From Streptomyces spiroverticillatus (GTDB taxonomy: Bacteria > Actinomycetota > Actinomycetes > Streptomycetales > Streptomycetaceae): a stretch of 64,000 bases of DNA. Under the pieces are notes generated by a model. The model did no database searches and was not told the DNA's origin. It was given only the letters and a program-made list of their open reading frames with translations. The stretch lies in contig BMUX01000010.1 of NCBI GenBank assembly GCA_014650415.1, forward strand, positions 62,001-126,000. The letters run 5' to 3'. Made by a program: the position numbers and the translations under genes. Numbering within the stretch: the first letter of the stretch is position 1; each line of letters begins with the position of its first letter. This document shows, in pieces, positions 59,425 to 64,000 of this stretch.

Positions 59425-62400
59425 TGGTCGCCTCCGGTCTGGGCCGCCCGGCGCTTGCGGGCGGTGATGGTGAGGGCCCAGCCGCAGGCGACCAGGAGGG
59501 CTGCGGCGGCGGCCGCGCCGGTGATCCGGGCGCCGGTGGAGGCGAGGGGGCCGCCGGTGTTGGTGTTCGCGCCCGTTCCGGCCGTGTTGCCTGCGGTGAC
59601 GATGCCGCCGGTCGGGGTGGTGCCCGCGTCGGTTCCGGCCGAGCCCGAGCCCGAGTCCGTGCCGGCGGTGGTGTCGACGATGCCACCGGTGCCGGTGTCG
59701 CCCGAGGTCTCGCCGGGGGTGACGATGCCGCCTGTGCCGGTGCCGCCCGAGTCTCCCGTGCCTCTGGAGACTCCCGTGCCTGCGGAGTCGCCGCCGGTGG
59801 AGTCCGTGCCGCCGGTGCCGGCTCCGCCCGTCGGGCCCGCCGACGTACCGGTCGAGGTGCCCGTGGACGTACCCGTGGAGGTGCCGGTCGACGTGCCGAC
59901 CGACGTACCGACCGACGTGCCCCCGCTCGTCTGCCCCGGCGGCTGCGGCTTCGTGTTCGACAGGTCGCGGGTCAGTCTGGCGAAGGAGATGCCCGTCGTG
60001 CCGCCCACCGCCTGCATGGACGCCCGCAGGTCCGAGCCCTTCTGGCCGTCCTTCGCGACGTTGAATCCGCCGTCCGCGTTCTGCTGGCCCGCCAGGAACT
60101 TCCGCGCCTTCGCGATCTGCGCCGCGTACTTCGGTGCGTCCAGCGACAGGCCCTGCACCGCCAGCGCTGCCGAGTTCACCGAGTTGCCCGCCGCGCCCGG
60201 GAAGCCCCCGTCCACGAGCTGCTGCCCGGCGATCCACGCAAGTGCCTTGTCCACAGCGGTCTTTGACGACCCCTCACTCACCAGGTCCAGCGTCATCGCG
60301 GCCATCGCCGTCGAGTCCACGTCCGAGTCCCCCGTCGCCGGAACCAGGCTCGGCCACGCCCCCGAGGCGTGCTGGAGGCTCGTCAGGTACGCGATCGGGG
60401 CCTGCGCCGCCGCCTTCTCGCCCGCCCGCAGCTGCGCCATGATGCCCAGCGACTGCGAGAAGACGGAGGGGGCGTACGAATAGGCCCCCTTGGCCGCGCA
60501 ACTGGTGTCCGGCGCCTTGCTCGGGCCCGCGCACACCGCCTTGCCCAGCGCCGCGATCAGGTCCTGCCCGCCGAAGGCGCGCGGGTCGCGCCCCACCGAC
60601 TGGGCGAGCAGCGCCGTCTTGCCGATCGAGCCGCCGCCCGCGTACTTCGTGCCGACTGCCGTCCAGTCGTGGACAGTTCGGCCCGCCGCGTCCTTGCCGC
60701 CCTGGTCGAGGAAGTCGACGATGCCGCGCAGCTTCGCGTTGTCCAGGCCGGTCGCGGCGAGTGCGTACGCGCCGTCGATGGTGAGGCCGAAGTCGGCCCG
60801 GCCGCTGACCGGGTCGGCCGCGTAGTACGCGCCCCGCACCAGGTTCGCCGGGGCGGTCAGATAGCCGACGCCCTTCTCCAGGTCCGGGCCCTCGCCCGCC
60901 GGCGGGTCCACCGGCGGCACCACCACCGGCGGCGCGGCCTTCTCCGGCAGCGTCTCCAGGCTCGTGCCCCGCGCCGCGAACACCGCGTGCACGGTCGGGT
61001 AGATCTCGGAGGTGGTGCCGCCGTCGAACCCCAGCCCCCCGTCCGGGAGTTGCTGCCGCGACACCCACGCCAGCGCCGCGTCCGCGTACGCCGTGTCGCC
61101 GAGCGCGCGCAGCGCCTGCGCCGCGACGACGGTCGAGAAGGGGCTGCCCTCGGTCGCCCCGGTCCCGGCCGGGAAGCCGCCGTCGCGAAGCTGGGTCCTC
61201 TTCAGGTACGAACGGGCCTTGGCCAGCGCCTGGTCCTGACCGCCGACCGCATGCAGCGCCAGCGCCACCTGACCGGTGGTCCACGGCTCCGGCTCGCAGT
61301 TCTGGCCGGGGCGGATCAGGACGCTGGTGAAGCCGCCGTTGTCGCACTGGACGTCCAGGAGCCGCTTGACCGCGTCGGCGGGCGGGGTGAGCCCGGCACG
61401 CTTCACGGCGAGCACGCCGAGTGCCTGCCCGTCGCTGTACCCGGCGTTCGGGAAATCGCCCTTGGCGGAGCAGCCGGGCGTCGGGGTGCCGGCGTCCGGG
61501 CCCGCCGTGCAGAGGTGTTTCACCAGGTCACCGGCGAGGTCGTGCCCGGCGAAGGCGCGCGGGTCGCCGCCGGTGCTCTTGGCGAGGAGCGCGAGACGGG
61601 CGGCGGCGTTCGTCTCGGGGGCCTGGTCCCGGCCCGCCGGATACGCGTACCCGTCGGCGTTCTTGGCCAGGAACGCGGTGACCTTCGCGAGGTCCGCCGA
61701 CTTGGGGTCCACCGCGGCCAGCGCGAGGGCGATCTCGGTCGTGAACCAGGGGTTCGGGTCCGTTGCCCCCTCCTCCACGACCCGCTCGCCGTCCGTGAGC
61801 CTGCCCTTCAGCCACTTCACGGCCGCCGCCGGGTCCACCGCGCCCGGCGGCACGGTCGGCGCGGGCGGGTCGGCGGGGTCCGGGGGAGTGGTGCCGCCGC
61901 CCTTGGCGCGGACCTCGTCCGGGGTGAAGGAGGGCTGCCCCTTCGTGCCGCCGATGTCGGTGCCGCCGAACACCCATGCCTCGACGTCACCGGGCTGCGG
62001 CTTGCGGGCCATCGCGCCCCACTGGCTGTACGTCCACTTCTGCTGCCCCTGGGAGGCGTGCCAGTACGACCAGTAGCCGGTGGCCTGCGGGGTGACGACG
62101 CACGGTTCCTGCTCCGGGGTGGGGTACTGCTTCCCGGCGTCGTTGGTGCCGTGACCGAGGCGGCAGATGAACGCGGGCCCGTCCTTCTTGGTGCCCGCGG
62201 TGCTGAACCCGGCCGTGTGCAACAGGTCGTAACCAGTCGTCAGATCCACTCCGCAGCCCCGGACGACCTTGCCCCTCCAGGGCCGGAAGTCGACCACGAC
62301 GACCGCGCCGGTCGTGGCGGTGCACTTCTCGATCGGGTCGGCCGCGGCGGGCGACGACGTACCCAACATGGTGGCGGCACCGCCGACGACGAACACAAGT

Positions 62401-62486
62401 GCAGCGAGGAAGAGGGACACGGGGCGACGCCCCAACAGGCCTTTACTGCGCCCGGGTTGACGTCTCTGCTGCTCTGCGGTCCCCAC
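59421..62486 (-). CDS. Sortase-anchored alpha/alpha-toroid plus DUF4430-like protein, predicted B12-capture protein
   Basis: 1021 residues from GTG 62486, which follows GAGGGG; an upstream ATG at 62606 abuts the riboswitch and lacks a ribosome site. After a signal segment (SLFLAALVFVVGGAATML) comes a DUF4430-like module (VDFRPWRGKVVRGCGVD; GPAFICRLG; YWSYWHASQGQQKWTYSQWG; GDVEAWVFGG). Two helical toroid blocks of prenyltransferase/squalene-cyclase-type repeats follow (QCDNGGFTS, TQLRDGGFPAG, QQLPDGGLGF, QQLVDGGFPG, QQNADGGFNV). A Ser/Thr/Gly stalk ends in the LASTG sorting motif, a membrane helix and RKRR. The alpha/alpha barrel plus beta domain matches the two-domain plan of transcobalamin. 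First gene of the riboswitch-controlled ECF operon. Confidence 0.82.
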   Translation of the reverse strand: MGTAEQQRRQPGRSKGLLGRRPVSLFLAALVFVVGGAATMLGTSSPAAADPIEKCTATTGAVVVVDFRPWRGKVVRGCGVDLTTGYDLLHTAGFSTAGTKKDGPAFICRLGHGTNDAGKQYPTPEQEPCVVTPQATGYWSYWHASQGQQKWTYSQWGAMARKPQPGDVEAWVFGGTDIGGTKGQPSFTPDEVRAKGGGTTPPDPADPPAPTVPPGAVDPAAAVKWLKGRLTDGERVVEEGATDPNPWFTTEIALALAAVDPKSADLAKVTAFLAKNADGYAYPAGRDQAPETNAAARLALLAKSTGGDPRAFAGHDLAGDLVKHLCTAGPDAGTPTPGCSAKGDFPNAGYSDGQALGVLAVKRAGLTPPADAVKRLLDVQCDNGGFTSVLIRPGQNCEPEPWTTGQVALALHAVGGQDQALAKARSYLKRTQLRDGGFPAGTGATEGSPFSTVVAAQALRALGDTAYADAALAWVSRQQLPDGGLGFDGGTTSEIYPTVHAVFAARGTSLETLPEKAAPPVVVPPVDPPAGEGPDLEKGVGYLTAPANLVRGAYYAADPVSGRADFGLTIDGAYALAATGLDNAKLRGIVDFLDQGGKDAAGRTVHDWTAVGTKYAGGGSIGKTALLAQSVGRDPRAFGGQDLIAALGKAVCAGPSKAPDTSCAAKGAYSYAPSVFSQSLGIMAQLRAGEKAAAQAPIAYLTSLQHASGAWPSLVPATGDSDVDSTAMAAMTLDLVSEGSSKTAVDKALAWIAGQQLVDGGFPGAAGNSVNSAALAVQGLSLDAPKYAAQIAKARKFLAGQQNADGGFNVAKDGQKGSDLRASMQAVGGTTGISFARLTRDLSNTKPQPPGQTSGGTSVGTSVGTSTGTSTGTSTGTSTGTSAGPTGGAGTGGTDSTGGDSAGTGVSRGTGDSGGTGTGGIVTPGETSGDTGTGGIVDTTAGTDSGSGSAGTDAGTTPTGGIVTAGNTAGTGANTNTGGPLASTGARITGAAAAAALLVACGWALTITARKRRAAQTGGDQ
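59842..59925. repeat. Seven 12-bp tandem units encoding the stalk
   Basis: Units of the form gacgt(a/g)cc(g/c)(g/a)(t/c)(c/g) repeat every 12 bp and encode GTST/GTSV peptides. They lie in the wall-spanning stalk of the large surface protein. Confidence 0.8.
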
Positions 62487-62547
62487 TGCGGCCCCTCGTG
62501 TCGGCCGAGCGGGCGCATGCGTGGCGAAAGCGGCCCCGCCGGGCGCG

Positions 62548-62706
62548 GAAACGCCGAGGGGAAGCCGGTCGAACCACGCCGTAGTCCGCGACGGCGTTTC
62601 GTTCATGACTCAGCGGCAGGCATTCCGGCTCATCCGCCGCGAGGGTGCGGTGGATCTACGGTTGCGGGTCAGCGCCGGGATTCGACCGGCTTCCCCTGCT
62701 GGGCTG
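62548..62706 (-). promoter_or_regulatory. Cobalamin riboswitch of the surface-protein/ECF operon, with antisense arm
   Basis: Minus-strand RNA has the aptamer core AGGGGAAGCCGGTCGAATCC (about 62697-62678), GCTGACCCGCAACCGT, and a B12 box GAGCCGGAATGCCTGCC near 62632-62616. A 17-nt segment downstream (62573-62557) is perfectly complementary to the core (62697-62681). A 9-nt pair (62600-62592 with 62556-62548) forms an alternative hairpin that excludes it, so a two-state switch is likely. A -35 TTGACG and a weak TTCACT 18 bp away (62752-62723) could be the promoter. Confidence 0.85.
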
Positions 62707-62776
62707 AGCGAATAGCAGCGGGAGTGAAGCACGGCCGCCGCGCATGCGTCAAGGTTCTTTGAAACGTGTGGAGTTC

Positions 62777-62892
62777 GTGTAACGTCCTGCCCCGCCACGT
62801 GGGGGAACCCGGTGCGAATCCGGGGCTGACGCGCAGCGGTGTGGGGTGGCGGAAGGCCTGCCCCGAGCCCGAATGCCCAGGCGGCAGGCCCT
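62777..62892 (+). promoter_or_regulatory. Cobalamin riboswitch of the rightward unit
   Basis: Plus-strand leader with aptamer core gaacccggtgcgaatccggg, then ctgacgcgcagcggtgtgg, and a B12-box-like gagcccgaatgcc bounded by ggcctgcc (62855-62862) and ggcaggcc (62883-62890). An 8-nt stretch of the aptamer (62842-62849) is complementary to ccacccca (62991-62998), adjacent to the ribosome site of the next gene, hinting at translational control. It lies back to back with the leftward riboswitch. Confidence 0.82.
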
Positions 62893-63009
62893 ATTTCACG
62901 AAGCCGTACCACGCGATCCGGACGGCGGTCGAAGCTCCGCCGAGGCGCTGCTCCACGCGCCACCACGAGGCTGCACCCGACCGGCGTCCCCCACCCCAGG
63001 AGCCCGGCC

Positions 63010-64000
63010 ATGTCTCGTACATCACACTCCACCGTCCCCCGCACGACCACTTCCGGCGAGCCGGGCCACGGCAGCACCCGCACCCCCTCGGCCCGCGGAC
63101 GCGCCGCCCTCCTCGTCCCCCTCGCCGCCCTCGGTGCGTTCGTGCTCACCATCGGGGCGGCGTCCGCCACCGCGACGCCCGCGCAGATCGCGACCTCCAA
63201 GAGCAACGGGGTCGGCTACCTCAAGTCCCTTCAGGGGGCGGACGGTTCGTACGCCGGTTCCGGGCTCTCCAACGAGTGGGCGTTCAGCGCCTTCGCCGCC
63301 GCCGGTACCGCCGCCGTCGACGTCACGCCCGGCGGTGACGTCACCAAGAACGCCCGTACGGTGTACCGCAACCTCCTCGCCACCCCCGGCTGGCCGTCCG
63401 CGAACCCCGTCGTCACCGACTACGAGCGCGGCACCCTCAACGCGTACGCGGCAGGCATCGACCCGGCCCGCGTCTCCGCCTCCCGCAATCTGATCGCCGA
63501 CATCTACGCTCACTGGCAGCCCGCCCAGCCCGGTTACCTCGGCACCCCGAACCTCTACAACGGCACCGTCTTCGCCGCCCTCGCCCTCGGCGGCGCCAAG
63601 ACCCGGTCCGGCGGCACGCGCACACCCCAGGCCCTCACCGACGCACTGGTCACCCGTATCCGCGCCAACCAGCACAACGACGGCGGCTGGACCTTCAGCA
63701 AGGCCGAGGGCGACCCGACCGCCCTCAACTCCCCGGGCGACATCGACATGACCGGCGCCTCGATGGCCGCCCTGTGCGTGTCGGGAGTGCCGAACACCGA
63801 CCCGGACATCCTCCGGGCCAAGGCGTTCCTCAAAGCGAAGCTGGTCAACAACAGCGGCGCCTTCAACTCCCTCTACGGCATCAACACCGACTCCAACGGC
63901 TGGGCCGTCTCCGGCCTCAACGCCTGCGGCATCAACCCCCAGACCGGCGACTTCCGCACCCCGCTCGGCAAGACCCCGGTCGACTTCCTGATCTCCCAGC
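63010..64000 (+). CDS. Exported alpha/alpha-toroid repeat protein; 3' end beyond window
   Basis: From ATG 63010 (after CAGGAG) the frame stays open for 330 codons to the window edge. A long charged N-terminus is followed by a signal helix (AALLVPLAALGAFVLTIGAA). The mature part has prenyltransferase/squalene-cyclase-type repeats (YLKSLQGADGSYAG; RIRANQHNDGGWTF; WAVSGLNACGINPQTG). It is probably a second extracellular B12-binding alpha/alpha domain, being preceded by a cobalamin riboswitch and divergent from the surface-protein/ECF operon. No terpene cyclase acidic motif is seen in the visible part, which argues against a cyclase. Confidence 0.8.
   Translation, partial: MSRTSHSTVPRTTTSGEPGHGSTRTPSARGRAALLVPLAALGAFVLTIGAASATATPAQIATSKSNGVGYLKSLQGADGSYAGSGLSNEWAFSAFAAAGTAAVDVTPGGDVTKNARTVYRNLLATPGWPSANPVVTDYERGTLNAYAAGIDPARVSASRNLIADIYAHWQPAQPGYLGTPNLYNGTVFAALALGGAKTRSGGTRTPQALTDALVTRIRANQHNDGGWTFSKAEGDPTALNSPGDIDMTGASMAALCVSGVPNTDPDILRAKAFLKAKLVNNSGAFNSLYGINTDSNGWAVSGLNACGINPQTGDFRTPLGKTPVDFLISQ

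Noticed and set aside
59425..60237. Long N-terminal extension of the second DUF4430-like protein
   Set aside because: It is out of frame with the real surface-protein gene on the same strand. The GTG at 59424 has GGAGG and a clean four-base overlap.
62486..62606. ATG at 62606 as the start of the large surface protein
   Set aside because: It lies about ten bases after the B12 box, lacks a ribosome site, and would translate the riboswitch expression platform. GTG 62486 after GAGGGG is better.
63010..64000. Terpene or squalene cyclase
   Set aside because: The protein is exported and no acidic cyclase motif is seen in the visible part; the toroid repeats and B12 riboswitch context fit a binding protein better.

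Overview
The window reads as a stretch of a Streptomyces (or very close actinomycete) chromosome. It is extremely G+C rich. GTG and even TTG start codons are common, genes are packed into four-base overlapping operons, and the regulators (LysR, TetR, GntR, LacI, two-component, ANTAR, DasR-type and SoxR-type sites) are those of a soil streptomycete. I saw no rRNA, tRNA, insertion sequence, prophage or CRISPR array. The non-gene DNA is nevertheless rich: three cobalamin riboswitches, several operators and terminators, a dispersed repeat family and several minisatellites.

Layout. 0-9 kb holds an edge-truncated oxidoreductase fused to an NTF2-like domain, a divergent LysR regulator, a MerR-HEAT regulator with a separate HEAT protein, a large NTPase-TPR protein, a small protein behind a 29-bp phased operator array, and a second LysR regulator. 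9-20 kb holds a DUF6817 protein, a flavin monooxygenase, metE behind a cobalamin riboswitch, a GH18 chitinase with a DasR-like site, a two-component system and an ABC exporter. 20-24 kb holds a GntR-NCS1 permease-racemase cluster and an Eis-like acetyltransferase. 24-34 kb is a carbohydrate locus: a secreted six-hairpin-type glycosidase coupled to a PLP enzyme, diverging from a binding protein-permease-permease-GH36-LacI operon. 34-37.5 kb is an M20 peptidase-GNAT-enolase-superfamily racemase cassette that matches the known route for irreversible D- to L-amino acid conversion. 37.6-52 kb is mixed: a desaturase, PRC-barrel, STAS and ANTAR proteins, isochorismatase, hydrolases, methyltransferases, a TetR-controlled amino acid permease with a nitrilase-family amidase, and others. 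52-54.6 kb is a TetR/CocE pair.

The most interesting region is 54.6-64 kb. Two back-to-back cobalamin riboswitches sit between divergent transcription units. The leftward unit encodes two surface proteins that carry a transcobalamin beta-domain-like (DUF4430-like) module. The larger one also carries alpha/alpha-toroid repeats, a Ser/Thr/Gly stalk and an LAXTG sorting signal. These are followed, with overlapping or nearly abutting junctions, by an ECF T component, a fused double ATPase and an S component. The rightward unit begins with another exported alpha/alpha-toroid protein cut by the window edge. I infer a vitamin B12 capture-and-import system that resembles eukaryotic intrinsic factor/transcobalamin in domain content and feeds an ECF importer. 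It would be co-regulated with the B12-independent methionine synthase metE 40 kb away.

Three operon-sized themes recur: B12 economy (metE plus the uptake locus), carbohydrate capture (chitinase, galactoside locus) and amino-acid/amide salvage (NCS1/racemase, D-amino acid cassette, permease/nitrilase).
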